From: Chloroflexi bacterium AL-N1
Lineage (GTDB): Bacteria > Chloroflexota > Chloroflexia > Chloroflexales > Roseiflexaceae
Direction: 5' to 3'
Length of the DNA: 64,000 nucleotides
Assembly: GCA_013122435.1 (NCBI GenBank)
Contig: WYDT01000010.1
Span: 215,011 to 279,010 of the forward strand
Positions 37,313 through 47,583 of the stretch are shown here, one piece after another. The number at the start of each line of letters is the position of its first letter. The first letter of the stretch is position 1. The translations under genes and the position numbers were made by a program. The notes under the pieces were generated by a model that worked only from the letters and a program-made list of their open reading frames with translations, did no database searches and was not told the DNA's origin.

Positions 37313-38086
37313 TCAAGACGATTGTGTCGATGTGATAAATGTTTGTAAAGCGCTATTCACTGCCTCATACTGCTCAATCATAACCATATGTCCAGCATCG
37401 GGTATCAATGAGAGGGTTGCGTTGGGCATCTGAGTACGTAATGTGTCACCATATTTAGGCGGAGTCAGTTGATCTTCAGCACCAATGATGATGGCAGATG
37501 CCTGATGAATAGCAGGGAGTTTTGTAAGTATATCAAAGTTGTTGCATGCGATAAAGTCACCACGGAAGATTGCTGGATCACAGGCAGCGTAGCTCTCAAT
37601 ACCCTGCTGGATGATAGATTCAGGCGTCGTAGTTACATAGGCATGCTCGACGATAAACTGAATGGTTGCGGCAATCTGATGTTCGTCTGCTAATCCATCC
37701 AGAATCTGTGGCAGAACGCGCAACCGACCACCTGTTCCGATTAAACCAAGTGCTGCTACACGTTCAGGGGCTGCGAGTGCTGTCCACATGCTAATAGCGC
37801 CGCCCATCGAATGTCCCAGTAATATGACCCGTTCACATTCTAGGGCGTCCATAAAAGCAATAACGGCTTTACTATAATTATCAACACTCATGTGTCCGGG
37901 CGGATCTGAACGACCGTGACCTGGCAGATCCAACGCAATGACCTGAGCAGTAGTTGCAAGGTTGCGTAGTTGGTAGCCCCAGTGGAGATGTGAGCCTCCG
38001 GCACCGTGAATACAAATGACTGTGGGGCCCTGATCGCCGTGCTTAGTGTAGAACAGTGAGCCGAGCGTTGTGATGATAGTTGGCAT
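37313..38086 (-). CDS. Alpha/beta hydrolase
   Basis: 257 aa from ATG 38086; a GTG at 38107 would add seven residues. Standard small hydrolase: oxyanion motif ICIHGAGGSHLHWG, then LDLPGHGRSDPPG, nucleophile ILLGHSMGGAIS, acid AEDQLTPP and histidine DAGHMVMIEQ. The catalytic triad is complete. Family members are esterases, lipases or C-C hydrolases; the substrate cannot be told. It is followed at 108 nt upstream by an alcohol dehydrogenase on the same strand. Confidence 0.85.
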   Translation of the reverse strand: MPTIITTLGSLFYTKHGDQGPTVICIHGAGGSHLHWGYQLRNLATTAQVIALDLPGHGRSDPPGHMSVDNYSKAVIAFMDALECERVILLGHSMGGAISMWTALAAPERVAALGLIGTGGRLRVLPQILDGLADEHQIAATIQFIVEHAYVTTTPESIIQQGIESYAACDPAIFRGDFIACNNFDILTKLPAIHQASAIIIGAEDQLTPPKYGDTLRTQMPNATLSLIPDAGHMVMIEQYEAVNSALQTFITSTQSS

Positions 38087-38194
38087 AAGTGATGACCTGA
38101 GATGCACTCATGGTAAGGCCACAGATGAATCCACACTTCCTTCTATCGAGTGGGTCCTGCCGTGGCCTTAGCCAGATGTCTGGTTGTATCTGCG

Positions 38195-39349
38195 TTACCA
38201 GGCTTCCTCTAATAGTTGCACAATTTCTTCAACTGTTGCCGTGCGTGGGTTCGTGAAAATAGTTCCATCAGTAAGCGCTACCTCGGCGAGTGCTGGCAGG
38301 GCTTCTTTGGGGACAGCAACATCACGCAAACGCATCGGCATATTGCAGTCATTGGCGAGTGCCGTAACGGCTGCAATACCGTCTTCAATGACATACTCCT
38401 CGGCTCGTCCTCCAGCATTTACCCCCATTGATCGTGCGATACGCGCAAAACGATTTGGGGCAATCTCACTGTTAAAGCGCATTGCATGTGGTAATAAGAT
38501 GGAATTGGCCGTCCCGTGATGGACAGGATAACTTCCGCCAATAGCATGTGCCATGGCATGCACAATCCCAAGGAAACCACTGGAGAAAGCCATCCCGGCA
38601 ATGCATGCAGCGACAAGCATCTGGCCACGGGCTTCCATATCATTGCCGGTATGCGTTGCAGCACGCAGATTATTTGAGATGAGGTCGATAGCCTGAAGAC
38701 CTAAGCTATCACTAATTGGATTGGCTTCAGTTGAGACAAACGACTCGATGGCATGAGTCAACGCATCCATACCGGTTGCGGCTGTCAGACGTGCTGGTAG
38801 TGTTTGGGTCATGGTTGGGTCGAGGATAGCAAGTTCAGGTGCCAGAAAAGGGCTGGCGAAGGTCAATTTTACTTCTGCTGCCTCATCACGTATTACTGCA
38901 AATGGTGTGACTTCGCTGCCTGTGCCTGCGGTGGTTGGGATAGCAATCATGGGGACCAGCGGCTTATCCAGCAGATTATATCCCTCATAGTCGTGGAGCT
39001 TCCCTCCTTCGCTCATCAAAATCCGCATACATTTTGCCGTATCAATCGGCGAACCGCCGCCTACCGCCACAATCACATCGGCATTAATCTCTTTGGCAAA
39101 GGCGGCTCCACGTTCAACTGACTCAACCGACGAATTGGCTGGAATGTCACAAAAATCGCCGACGATTTCAATACCACCTGCGAGGCCAGCGTGAACACGA
39201 TCTAGCATACCGGTCTTTACGACACCATCATCGGCCACAATAATAGCACGGGTGCTTTCCAGACGAGCTATTTCAGGTGCCATCTCATCTACCAGACCTA
39301 CTTTGAACTGCACGCGTGGCCGCAACTGGAATTCAAAAAAATCAATCAT
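38195..39349 (-). CDS. Iron-containing alcohol dehydrogenase
   Basis: 384 aa from ATG 39349, eight nucleotides behind GAGGAG. The NAD-binding phosphate loop is VGGGSPIDTAKC; the PTTAGTGSEVTPFAV signature follows. Metal ligands are visible in TGMDALTHAIESFVST, GIVHAMAHAIGG and YPVHHGTANS. It belongs to the type III (Fe/Zn) dehydrogenases that interconvert alcohols and aldehydes with NAD(P)H. The closest relatives are likely short-chain alcohol or lactaldehyde reductases, but the substrate is uncertain. Confidence 0.9.
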   Translation of the reverse strand: MIDFFEFQLRPRVQFKVGLVDEMAPEIARLESTRAIIVADDGVVKTGMLDRVHAGLAGGIEIVGDFCDIPANSSVESVERGAAFAKEINADVIVAVGGGSPIDTAKCMRILMSEGGKLHDYEGYNLLDKPLVPMIAIPTTAGTGSEVTPFAVIRDEAAEVKLTFASPFLAPELAILDPTMTQTLPARLTAATGMDALTHAIESFVSTEANPISDSLGLQAIDLISNNLRAATHTGNDMEARGQMLVAACIAGMAFSSGFLGIVHAMAHAIGGSYPVHHGTANSILLPHAMRFNSEIAPNRFARIARSMGVNAGGRAEEYVIEDGIAAVTALANDCNMPMRLRDVAVPKEALPALAEVALTDGTIFTNPRTATVEEIVQLLEEAW

Positions 39350-39476
39350 GACATTGCTCCTCAAATAAGAAATCTGCTTTGGTTTATACTTAAGACGAAA
39401 GATGTTGTGAAGTCTCTGGCTATACCATATGGGTATGAATGTTTGAGGAGTGAAAGATAGGGATAGCTATTTGACC

Positions 39477-40703
39477 TCATTGTTCTAATCCTGTACGGAC
39501 CTTCCGCAACATTGCACGAGCTTCTACGGCATGTGCCGCTAATGAATCGTCACCCTGCGCGCGTGCCTCACCCGATAGGCGCAGTAGCATGTCCTGAGTT
39601 ATATCTGTCAATAATATGGGGTAGTCGGTTAGTACCTGTATAAGCGTTTCGTCATTTCCTGCTTTGAGGAGAACCTGAATAGCTTGTAGTACAGCGTTCG
39701 CTTCCGAGAGCTCGATCCGTAGTTCGTTGAGCAACTCGCGACGCTCCTCGATATCTCCTGCCAGACGTTCATTCCCTTCCTCGAGGGCTGTTTCTACACG
39801 CGCAACAAGTGTGTTGTCGGCCCAGGGTTCTAGTAAGGTTGGGTAGTTACGCACGACTTCCATAAGCATTTTGCTTGACATAACATTCATGAGGCTTTGA
39901 TAGGCCTCATCTGTGAGATTGTCCGAGGGTGGTGGGCTACCCCCATTTTCGTTGGTTGGTTTGGGTGTTGATAGCTGTGGTTCAATGGTTGTTGTTCGCA
40001 AATTTGCGAGTGTTTTGCGTGCATCGTGCAGCGCCTCCGCTACATCGCGTTCTCCTTCGTTGTATGCAACCTCTGCGAGTTGAACAAGCGTTACATCCGC
40101 TGCATCACTCAACAGCATCGGGTGTTGTTCGACAATAGCCTGAAAGGTTTCTGGGCTGTCGGCAGCGATAAGCTCACGCACGGCCTCTAGAAGAGGCGAT
40201 ACGGCTTCCAGTGATGTTGCGGTAGCGTCTGTTGGTGGTGATGGAGATGTGGTAGGTGGCGATACTATATCTGCCGGTATCGTGGTTTGGCTGGTGGTGT
40301 TCGGTTTTCTACCCTGTTTGCGTAACATAGCGCGTCGGACACCCTCGATATCGTTTTCAACCTGTACATCGCTCACATAGGGCAATCGTGCTTCTTCTGG
40401 CAGATTTCCAATGAGCAGATATAACAATTCGTGTGCACGATCTCGCCACACATGCTCCTCGACACCTGATGGTGCAGCAAAATACACGCGTCGATGTGTC
40501 GGGTCGTGGAAGAGGAGTGGTGCGTCAGCTGTTCCCCGATATGCACAGTGGGGACATGCCACGACATTCAGCGACTCATCCTGCAACCTTTGTGCAAGGT
40601 CTGGCCGTTCAGCCGCATCAATAAGCACCCACAACTCAGCCTCGAAAGGCTTGTGACACGATGGACACGTAAGCGCGGTATGTTCGCTGTACGAAATCGA
40701 CAT
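39477..40703 (-). CDS. CpXC-domain protein with three internal repeats
   Basis: 408 aa. Residues 1-125 are a CpXC zinc-ribbon domain: CPSCHKPFEAELW and CPHCAYRG supply four cysteines. A Pro/Thr-rich linker follows (about 135-165). Then come three divergent repeats of about 62 aa, starting near residues 170, 268 and 340. Each has a phrase like FQAIVEQHPMLLSD, LMEVVRNYPTLLEP or LIQVLTDYPILLTD and ends in a helix (ARKTLANLR, RRELLNELR, ARAMLRKVR). Such repeats accompany signalling proteins in Chloroflexi and cyanobacteria. Function unknown. Confidence 0.8.
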   Translation of the reverse strand: MSISYSEHTALTCPSCHKPFEAELWVLIDAAERPDLAQRLQDESLNVVACPHCAYRGTADAPLLFHDPTHRRVYFAAPSGVEEHVWRDRAHELLYLLIGNLPEEARLPYVSDVQVENDIEGVRRAMLRKQGRKPNTTSQTTIPADIVSPPTTSPSPPTDATATSLEAVSPLLEAVRELIAADSPETFQAIVEQHPMLLSDAADVTLVQLAEVAYNEGERDVAEALHDARKTLANLRTTTIEPQLSTPKPTNENGGSPPPSDNLTDEAYQSLMNVMSSKMLMEVVRNYPTLLEPWADNTLVARVETALEEGNERLAGDIEERRELLNELRIELSEANAVLQAIQVLLKAGNDETLIQVLTDYPILLTDITQDMLLRLSGEARAQGDDSLAAHAVEARAMLRKVRTGLEQ

Positions 40704-40822
40704 CTATGACTCCCAATCATTTTTGTGCTACAGCGATATAATACCAGATTTAATGCTATGCGTCACTAGGTATGTGCATCACGTATTTGACTGCTTCTGA
40801 TGCCTCAGTTACAATCTCTTTT

Positions 40823-43042
40823 ATGGCAGTAACACAAGGGCAACCTGGCGCAGCTCCACGTGTGCAACCCTCGGATATGATGGCCAGGCTACGCAAGCAT
40901 CAAGTCCTGATGGTTGGTCTAACCTGTTTTATTGTAGCACTGGCAATTCGGGTATATAATCTGGGTGCACAGAGCCTCTGGCTGGATGAAGGCAGCACCT
41001 GGTCTGAGGTTACGAGTAAGGGCTGGAGTGTTCTGATTGGTGATCTGATCAGCCCCAATGCAGCCTATCCAATCTATCATCTTGTGCTTAAGGGATGGGT
41101 TCCCTTTGCTGGCGATAGTGAGTGGATGTTACGGTTTCCTTCAGCAATTACCGGTGCTGGCGCAGTTGTCGCGATCTATCTCGCTACTATCTGTGCATAC
41201 CATACCCCGCAGCAAAATACGCGATGGTCAGTGGTTGCTACCATGTTGATAGCGACCTCACCGTTTGCAATCTGGTATGCCCAGGATACGAAGGTGTATA
41301 GCCTGTTAGCTCTGATAATGGCCCTACTGCTATGGGCTTCCGTACGTGCACTCAATCGCGAAACATGTTCGGCATGGGCGTTGGTGGTGGGTATTGCTCT
41401 GGTATCTCTTTTTGTCCATCGCCTGGCTTTGCTGGCCGTAGCTGGTGGTATTGTGGCCTACGTGATCATCTGGCCACAGCAGCCTTTTGCAGGTATCTCG
41501 CGTCGCTGGTCGTGGTTGGTCAGTCGCTGGTCGTTTGCCCTGGCGATGCTCGTCATGGCCGTGGTTGGTGTTTGGGGAACCATTCAGGCAGTCTGGCACG
41601 AAAGTCAACGGCTGGGAGATTTTATCACCGCCGGGCCATTGCTGGGTACGTGGACCGCACTCACGCATTTTGGTGTTGATCAGGGTAATGTTGGTGGTTG
41701 GTTTGGTGTCCCACTAGTTGTGTGGGCGTTGCCTTCGCTTGCATTGACGCTGTGGGGATTAGTTGCGCTTGGCCGTGCGGCACAGCAACGCGATCCAGTT
41801 GCAATTATGTTGCTGTGTATGTTTGTTGTTCCCTTGGTTTTGTTTGCGGTGGCCCTGGCTTTTGTGCCGATCTACGAGGCGCGCTACGCTATGATTGCAT
41901 TTCCTGCGTGGATTTTGGTAGTCGCGTATCCGTTTAGGCAAGCCATTGTGGAGCACCAGCGTCGTTGGATAGACGCAAGTCTGTGGGGTTTATTCGGTGG
42001 TGTATTGCTGGTGAATGGTCTGGTGCTCTTCCAACCGCAGCATGGGCTTTTCTCAGGGGCACCGGTGAAAGAGCAGTGGCGTGAGGCTATCACTGATGTG
42101 GCGCGGCGCGTGCATCCCGATGATTTGCTCATCCTACATCCTTACTATGCCCAACCGATGTGGGAATATTATGCACCACGTGTAACGCCTGACCCACTGC
42201 CACAGCCAGTCGTTTTTGCAGTGTTTGGTGCTGGCGACCCTTTTGAGGCGCTTGATAGTGTCGATGATATACGCCGGCGTTTTGATCGTATTTACCAGAG
42301 AGAGTTTAATCCACAGGCTTTTGGGAAGAAGCGTATGTTACTGCTCATTGCCCCTGATCACGCTCGTTCAGTAGACCCACCACTGTCGGCCCAACAACTT
42401 GCCGAGAGCTTCCCTAATCAGGATGTAACGGAAGCAGATCGCTATGGATTGCTCGGCCTGCGATTCCAGTATCCGCAATTTACGTGGCCCTGTGGTGGCA
42501 CTGGCGATAGCCTGATCGGTGTTGAGGTGATGTGTCAGAGCTTTCCTGAGACATTTAACTCAGATGGGGCTGGCAATATCCCACAGCCAGCTATCCCGCT
42601 GGAAGCCACATTTGGGAATGAAATCAAGTTGCGTGGCTACAGTCTCCCGTTTCTAGGAGATACAGCGCGTGTTGGTGGATCTTTGCCGGTGACGTTGTAT
42701 TGGGAAGCCGTTGCTCAACCATCGAAAAACTACGCGATGTTTCTTCATTTGTGTCAGGACTGTACAATACCACCGCTAGCACAAGCCGATGGTCCGCCGC
42801 TGAGTGGCCATGGCGATGCTGGGCTTACCACGAGGTGGATTGTCGGCGATCCGCTGCACGATGAGCGCTCCATCCAGCTACCCCGCGATTTAGCACCGGG
42901 ACGATACACCCTGTTGTTGGGTGTGTACGAACCAAAGCCAGATGCACGGCCCGAAGATCGTTTGCGTGTGAGTAGTGATATGACTCCTGTCCAGGGCGAA
43001 ACCCGTTTGGTGCTAGGTGAAGTAGACATAATATCCCCGTAA
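40823..43042 (+). CDS. GT39/ArnT-like membrane glycosyltransferase
   Basis: 739 aa, starting most likely at ATG 40823 (MAVTQGQ); upstream ATG 40772 lacks a ribosome site too. About ten transmembrane helices fill residues 30-415. The first outer loop has LWLDEGSTW, the acidic motif of GT-C glycosyltransferases that use polyprenyl-phosphate sugars, followed later by SPFAIWYAQDTKVYSL. The C-terminal 300 residues are soluble, probably outside, with a jelly-roll-like end. It likely transfers a sugar to protein or lipid at the outer face. Its stop abuts, base to base, the stop of the convergent HAD gene. Confidence 0.8.
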   Translation: MAVTQGQPGAAPRVQPSDMMARLRKHQVLMVGLTCFIVALAIRVYNLGAQSLWLDEGSTWSEVTSKGWSVLIGDLISPNAAYPIYHLVLKGWVPFAGDSEWMLRFPSAITGAGAVVAIYLATICAYHTPQQNTRWSVVATMLIATSPFAIWYAQDTKVYSLLALIMALLLWASVRALNRETCSAWALVVGIALVSLFVHRLALLAVAGGIVAYVIIWPQQPFAGISRRWSWLVSRWSFALAMLVMAVVGVWGTIQAVWHESQRLGDFITAGPLLGTWTALTHFGVDQGNVGGWFGVPLVVWALPSLALTLWGLVALGRAAQQRDPVAIMLLCMFVVPLVLFAVALAFVPIYEARYAMIAFPAWILVVAYPFRQAIVEHQRRWIDASLWGLFGGVLLVNGLVLFQPQHGLFSGAPVKEQWREAITDVARRVHPDDLLILHPYYAQPMWEYYAPRVTPDPLPQPVVFAVFGAGDPFEALDSVDDIRRRFDRIYQREFNPQAFGKKRMLLLIAPDHARSVDPPLSAQQLAESFPNQDVTEADRYGLLGLRFQYPQFTWPCGGTGDSLIGVEVMCQSFPETFNSDGAGNIPQPAIPLEATFGNEIKLRGYSLPFLGDTARVGGSLPVTLYWEAVAQPSKNYAMFLHLCQDCTIPPLAQADGPPLSGHGDAGLTTRWIVGDPLHDERSIQLPRDLAPGRYTLLLGVYEPKPDARPEDRLRVSSDMTPVQGETRLVLGEVDIISP

Positions 43043-43693
43043 TCAGGAAATCAGTGTAGTTACCTCTGCGAGTCGTGTGATCGTAGCCAATGGTTTGGGT
43101 GTATCTTCAGGCAGCGCGAGACCGCGACGATTGATCCAGATACTCTGAATACCTGCTGCATTGGCACCACAGAGATCGTGTTCTGGTGAATCACCCACAA
43201 ATAAGGCTGCTCCAGGTTGAATATCAAGCTGTTCCAACGTCATATGGAAGATGATCGGGTCTGGCTTAGCAATTCCAACTTCTTCTGAAACAGTAAGCAC
43301 ATCCATATATGCGGCTAACTGAAACTGTTCAATTTTGGCGCGTTGTGTCCAGGAAGGACCATTTGTGACCAGGCCAAGTTTGTAGGTTGGTCGCAGCCAC
43401 TCTAACAGTGGGATGGCATCCTGATCGAGTTGCATTTTCTCAAACCAGTCATATTCATGTGTTGCACAGGCTGCTGTAATAAGTGCCTCATCATCAACGC
43501 CGTGGGTACGCAGGAATGTGGGTAATTGATGGTGGTACACATGGGTATCGATGGCGCGCTGGATCAGGGATGCTGGCTGCAAGTAGGGGTAATGCTCAAA
43601 TATGTTGGCCAAAGCTAATTGCAGTTGCTCCGTGCGGTAGGTATAAAAATCATAGAGTGTATCATCAAGATCGAACAGGATGGCTTTGTACAT
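43043..43693 (-). CDS. HAD-family hydrolase (YjjG/2-haloacid-type)
   Basis: 216 aa. Motif I FDLDDTLYDF (nucleophile and acid Asp), motif II VTNGPSW, motif III GIAKPDPIIF with the lysine, and motif IV FVGDSPEHDLCGANAAG are all present. A helical cap lies between motifs I and II, as in pyrimidine nucleotidase YjjG and related enzymes. A phosphatase acting on small phosphorylated metabolites is expected. It lies 18 nt downstream of the MBL-fold gene on the same strand. Confidence 0.88.
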   Translation of the reverse strand: MYKAILFDLDDTLYDFYTYRTEQLQLALANIFEHYPYLQPASLIQRAIDTHVYHHQLPTFLRTHGVDDEALITAACATHEYDWFEKMQLDQDAIPLLEWLRPTYKLGLVTNGPSWTQRAKIEQFQLAAYMDVLTVSEEVGIAKPDPIIFHMTLEQLDIQPGAALFVGDSPEHDLCGANAAGIQSIWINRRGLALPEDTPKPLATITRLAEVTTLIS

Positions 43694-43711
43694 AAAAGAC
43701 GCTATCCTTTG

Positions 43712-44692
43712 CTAGGCTGCGCGGCGATACCGTATGTGTTCGTGCTGTTCTATCCGTTCAAGTCGACCTAAACGTGCCAGATATTCCAGGTGTGCCAGCG
43801 TTTCAGCTAACGCAAAGCGTTTCTGATGCGACGAGAGGCGCTCGATGTCAAAGAGTGAGTGTGCGGCTTCAAAAGCATGGGTCTCTTTGGTGATCGCTGT
43901 TTCAAGCAAATGTAGTCGCTCTTCGTGATGTACGTGTAGCTCGTTCAGGCGATCTGCAAAGGCCGTGATAACCGGACCATGTCCGGTGAGCGCGAGGTCG
44001 ACAGGCAGCATAGCGAGGTATTCCAGTGATTGAAGGAAGTCCTCCAGCGGATTCTCGCGGCTCAGCGGCCAGATGCCAATGTTCGGGGTGATTTTGCTCA
44101 AGACGGCATCTCCACAGAGGAGTAAACGCTCTTCGGCACAGTGAAACACCAGGTGTCCATCGCTATGCCCGCGACTTACGTGTGTTTGGAAATCGCGTTG
44201 GCCAATCCTGATGTGTGCATCCGGTTCAAGCAGGGTGACCTTTTCCGCCGTTTTAATCATTGCACGCAGGCCAGCCATGTCTTTTTGGATCTGTACAGCC
44301 AGATCGTCTGGGAGCCCGTGTCTGCCAAAAAAGGTGATGAAGGCATCATCAGTATAGGTACTATCAATCCAGGCATGTTGTGCAAAATATTGCTCAAGCG
44401 ACGATAGCAAGATCGGGATATCGTAGGTTTCTGCGAACCATCCTGCCATGCCGTAGTGATCAGGATGGGCGTGGGTCAGAATAATGCGGTTGAGCCCCTC
44501 TGGCTGAATACCAAGTTCAGCAAAGGTCATGTTCCACATAGCGTGGCTGGGCGGATAGTTTAAGCCTGTATCGATAATGGTCCAACCAGTACCATCTTTG
44601 AGGATATAACAATTGACGATCCTGAGTTCAAACGGGAGTGGTAAGCGAACTTGATAGATATCAGTTGCAACTTGAGAAAGGCCGTCAGGCAC
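43712..44692 (-). CDS. MBL-fold metallo-hydrolase
   Basis: 326 aa from GTG 44692, eight nucleotides behind AAGGAAA. The di-metal site is complete: ILTHAHPDHYGMAG, SRGHSDGHLVFHC, LLCGDAVLSK and LTGHGPVI. The C-terminal part (about 240-326) is a helical winged-helix-like tail ending in HLEYLARLGRLERIEQ, as in LACTB2-type and Chloroflexi MBL proteins. It may be a thioesterase, lactonase or RNase; I cannot choose. Divergent from the IMPase gene, with a 203-nt gap between them. Confidence 0.85.
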   Translation of the reverse strand: MPDGLSQVATDIYQVRLPLPFELRIVNCYILKDGTGWTIIDTGLNYPPSHAMWNMTFAELGIQPEGLNRIILTHAHPDHYGMAGWFAETYDIPILLSSLEQYFAQHAWIDSTYTDDAFITFFGRHGLPDDLAVQIQKDMAGLRAMIKTAEKVTLLEPDAHIRIGQRDFQTHVSRGHSDGHLVFHCAEERLLLCGDAVLSKITPNIGIWPLSRENPLEDFLQSLEYLAMLPVDLALTGHGPVITAFADRLNELHVHHEERLHLLETAITKETHAFEAAHSLFDIERLSSHQKRFALAETLAHLEYLARLGRLERIEQHEHIRYRRAA

Positions 44693-44895
44693 AATGCTTT
44701 CCTTCCTAATAACGTTCTGTGGTAGCTACACAAACGTGGTGTAACCTTGATACTATACCACGCCTTTTCGGGTACTCGCACGGTCTCATAGCACTTTCTG
44801 CAATTCACGGTATACTGGTTTACTCAAGGGGAGCCGTGAGAAGCTATCTAAGCTATAATATGTATGGATGCATACCAGGAGGACATAACAAATTT

Positions 44896-45675
44896 ATGAG
44901 CGATATCGATCTCGATGAAATGCGCTCGTGGTCTACAGAAGCGGGTATACTTGCACGACAATATTTCAACCAGGCTCGCAGTTGGCGTAAAGCAGATAAC
45001 ACATGGGTGACTGAAGCGGATGAGGCAGTCGAACAAATGCTTGTTGAACGCATTGCAACGCGATATCCCGATCATGGCATTATTGGCGAAGAGCAAACAC
45101 GCAGTGGCATCGAGCGTGAATTCTTATGGGCGATTGATCCTATCGATGGGACAGCATCATTTGTCAGTGGTTTAGCATCGTGGGGCATTTCTATTGGGCT
45201 GTTACGTGATGGTGTGCCATATCTGGGAGTGATTTATCTACCCATTTTAGGCGATGTGTATTGGTGTGATACAGCAGGACATGCGTTTTGGAACGACCAG
45301 CGTATCCATGTTGCACCGCACCATTCGTCATGGAATAATGAGGATTGGCTTTCTATTCCCTCTGATGCCCATCGGTATTTTCAAATTGCATTTCCTGGGA
45401 AAACGCGTTCATTAGGGTGTTCGATTGCATCGCTTGCGTACGTGGCACGTGGCAGTGCGATTGGGGCTCTGTTATCACGTGCAGCTATCTGGGATATCGC
45501 GGCTGGTCTGGCTATACTGTATGCGGCTGGCGGTCAGGCGATTGATTTAATGGGTCAACCTTTACACGTTGGCTCTATGATCGATGGGAGGAAAATGCCT
45601 GCTGCGTGCGTTTTTGCTGAACCAACACAGGTTGAGGCTCTACGCTCAGTGATTACTCCGACGAGAGCGGATTAA
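44896..45675 (+). CDS. Inositol monophosphatase family protein
   Basis: 259 aa from ATG 44896, 13 nt behind AGGAGG; a longer frame to 44719 has no ribosome site. Metal-binding motifs: GIIGEEQTR, WAIDPIDGTASFVSG and, near the end, AAIWDIAAGLAIL. These are the three signatures of IMPase/histidinol-phosphatase (HisN-like) enzymes. The substrate could be inositol phosphate, histidinol phosphate or an adenosine phosphate. It is the last gene before the ribosomal block, transcribed toward it. Confidence 0.88.
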   Translation: MSDIDLDEMRSWSTEAGILARQYFNQARSWRKADNTWVTEADEAVEQMLVERIATRYPDHGIIGEEQTRSGIEREFLWAIDPIDGTASFVSGLASWGISIGLLRDGVPYLGVIYLPILGDVYWCDTAGHAFWNDQRIHVAPHHSSWNNEDWLSIPSDAHRYFQIAFPGKTRSLGCSIASLAYVARGSAIGALLSRAAIWDIAAGLAILYAAGGQAIDLMGQPLHVGSMIDGRKMPAACVFAEPTQVEALRSVITPTRAD

Positions 45676-45793
45676 ACAGCTAGTTACTTACAAAGTCAGT
45701 AATGACCTGTGCCAATCGTTGGCCAGGTCATTATCTTTCGATGGTCAATGTGTACATGTCCCTAAGTTCAACACGACAAGCAGCTATACCAGC

Positions 45794-46192
45794 TTACCGT
45801 TTTGTGTATTGTGGTCGCTTGCGGGCGCGCTTCAAACCAGGTTTTTTGCGCTCTTTCATTCGTGGGTCACGCGTAAGCATACCAGCATTTCGCAGGGTTG
45901 GTCGCAGTTCAGGATCAAGATCGAGGAGTGCACGTGCGATGCCGTGTCGAATAGCTCCTACTTGACCAGAGACACCGCCCCCACTTACTTTGACCAGTAT
46001 ATTCATATCTTGCGCGTGGCCAGTTAATTCAAGAGGACTGAGCATGTTCTTTTGAAACTTGTCACGTGTGCCAAAGTAATCTGTAGGTTGTCTACCATTG
46101 ACAACAAACTCTCCCTCACCGGGGAAGAGACGCACCCGCGCTACCGCAGTTTTGCGTCGTCCAGTCCCTTGATAGTAGCGCTTTTCTGTCAT
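45794..46192 (-). CDS. rpsI: Ribosomal protein S9
   Basis: 132 aa, complete. [20 protein letters not shown] at the start and the basic tail [16 protein letters not shown], which reaches the P-site tRNA, define S9. It follows rplM at 87 nt, the usual L13-S9 pair, and ends the ribosomal run in this window. Confidence 0.97.
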   Translation of the reverse strand: MTEKRYYQGTGRRKTAVARVRLFPGEGEFVVNGRQPTDYFGTRDKFQKNMLSPLELTGHAQDMNILVKVSGGGVSGQVGAIRHGIARALLDLDPELRPTLRNAGMLTRDPRMKERKKPGLKRARKRPQYTKR

Positions 46193-46279
46193 CTATTCAT
46201 CTCCAATCATGATGTGTTTTTAACAAACAATCCGTACCGATTTTTATACTGCCACAAACACAGGCACAGCTTGCCCAGC

Positions 46280-46720
46280 CTAGCCCCGTGGGCGTGGCTC
46301 ATGAACTTTTGGTTGTTGTGCCGCGTGTGGATGAGTTGGACCAGCATAAATTTTAAGCTTGACAATCTGCTGACGCCCCAATCGTGTCTTAGGTAACATA
46401 CCCTTCACGGCCAGGCGAATGATATTTTCTGGTCGTTTGGCTAACATTTGTTTGAATGGGATGCGTTTAATACCACCAGGAAACCCTGAGTGGCGATAAT
46501 AGACTTTTTGTTCTGCTTTATTTCCCGTTAAGCGTACTTTCTCAGCATTCACCACCACCACAAAGTCACCACCATCAAGGTTGGGACTGAAGGTTGGTTT
46601 GTGCTTTCCACGGAGCAGCGTGGCTATTTGTGTTGATAACCGACCAAGTGTTTGATCAGTCGCATCGATCACATACCAATCGCGCTGCACCTCTGATGCC
46701 TTTTGCGAGTAGGTTTTCAT
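46280..46720 (-). CDS. rplM: Ribosomal protein L13
   Basis: 146 aa. Start [20 protein letters not shown] and the phrases [15 protein letters not shown] and [12 protein letters not shown] are L13 signatures. It assembles early on 23S rRNA. Lies between truA and rpsI. Confidence 0.97.
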   Translation of the reverse strand: MKTYSQKASEVQRDWYVIDATDQTLGRLSTQIATLLRGKHKPTFSPNLDGGDFVVVVNAEKVRLTGNKAEQKVYYRHSGFPGGIKRIPFKQMLAKRPENIIRLAVKGMLPKTRLGRQQIVKLKIYAGPTHPHAAQQPKVHEPRPRG

Positions 46721-46784
46721 GTACTTTCTCCCAGATCAAACGTGAGCGGCGATGATATGCTCACGCTATGCGTGTTGTATGTTT

Positions 46785-47561
46785 TTACACAGCGTCGGTT
46801 GGGTAGGTGACCGACATTAAATAGAGACCATGGGCTGGAGCAGTACGCCCCGCTTGGCGACGGTTACGGCTTTGGAGAATACGTGAGATGTCCTCAACAC
46901 TGTGTTTACCCTCGCCCACCAGCAACACAGTTCCCACAATATTGCGAACCATATGGTGCAGAAATGCGTTTGCTCCCATGTCAATCGCAATAACCTGACG
47001 ACCAAATATATTCATTCTGTTGCATGTCGCCGTATAGCACGTCCGTACAGTTGATCCATCATGTTGGCCAGCTACAAAAGCAGCAAAATCATGCCTTCCC
47101 AGGAACGGCTCTAGTGCCTGAGCCATAGCTGCAATGTCCAACGGCTTGGGGACACGCACAACGTGTCGTCGTAGGAGTGGCGACTCAGTCATATCATCAT
47201 CGATAAGATAACGATAGTCTCGGCGCACCGCATCATGACGTGCGTGGAAATCGTATGATGCCTCCCACGCATCCAAAACGGCAACATCTTCGGGCAAAAT
47301 GGCATTTAAGCCGCGTTGAATCGTTGTAATGTCGTGATGGGTGGTGGTGCGAACGTTCGCAACTTGCCCACGTGCGTGCACTCCAGAGTCTGTTCGGCCT
47401 GCCAGAATAATACGTTTACGATCCTGTGTCAACTGTTCCCAGGCATCTTCCAGTGCTTGTTGCACTGAGCGACCGTTGTTTTGCCATTGTGAACCAACAA
47501 AATCGGTGCCATCATATTCGATACGCAAGCCTATATTTCGTGTTGGTGACGTGGAACTCAT
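46785..47561 (-). CDS. truA: tRNA pseudouridine synthase TruA
   Basis: 258 aa. IEYDGTDFVGSQWQ opens the domain; the catalytic aspartate is in ILAGRTDSGVHARGQVAN. A second half-domain follows (VRNIVGTVLLVGEGK). It makes pseudouridine at positions 38-40 of the tRNA anticodon arm. It sits 22 nt downstream of rplQ, as in many bacteria. Confidence 0.96.
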   Translation of the reverse strand: MSSTSPTRNIGLRIEYDGTDFVGSQWQNNGRSVQQALEDAWEQLTQDRKRIILAGRTDSGVHARGQVANVRTTTHHDITTIQRGLNAILPEDVAVLDAWEASYDFHARHDAVRRDYRYLIDDDMTESPLLRRHVVRVPKPLDIAAMAQALEPFLGRHDFAAFVAGQHDGSTVRTCYTATCNRMNIFGRQVIAIDMGANAFLHHMVRNIVGTVLLVGEGKHSVEDISRILQSRNRRQAGRTAPAHGLYLMSVTYPTDAV

Positions 47562-47583
47562 CCGTACGTGCGCTTATCTTTTG

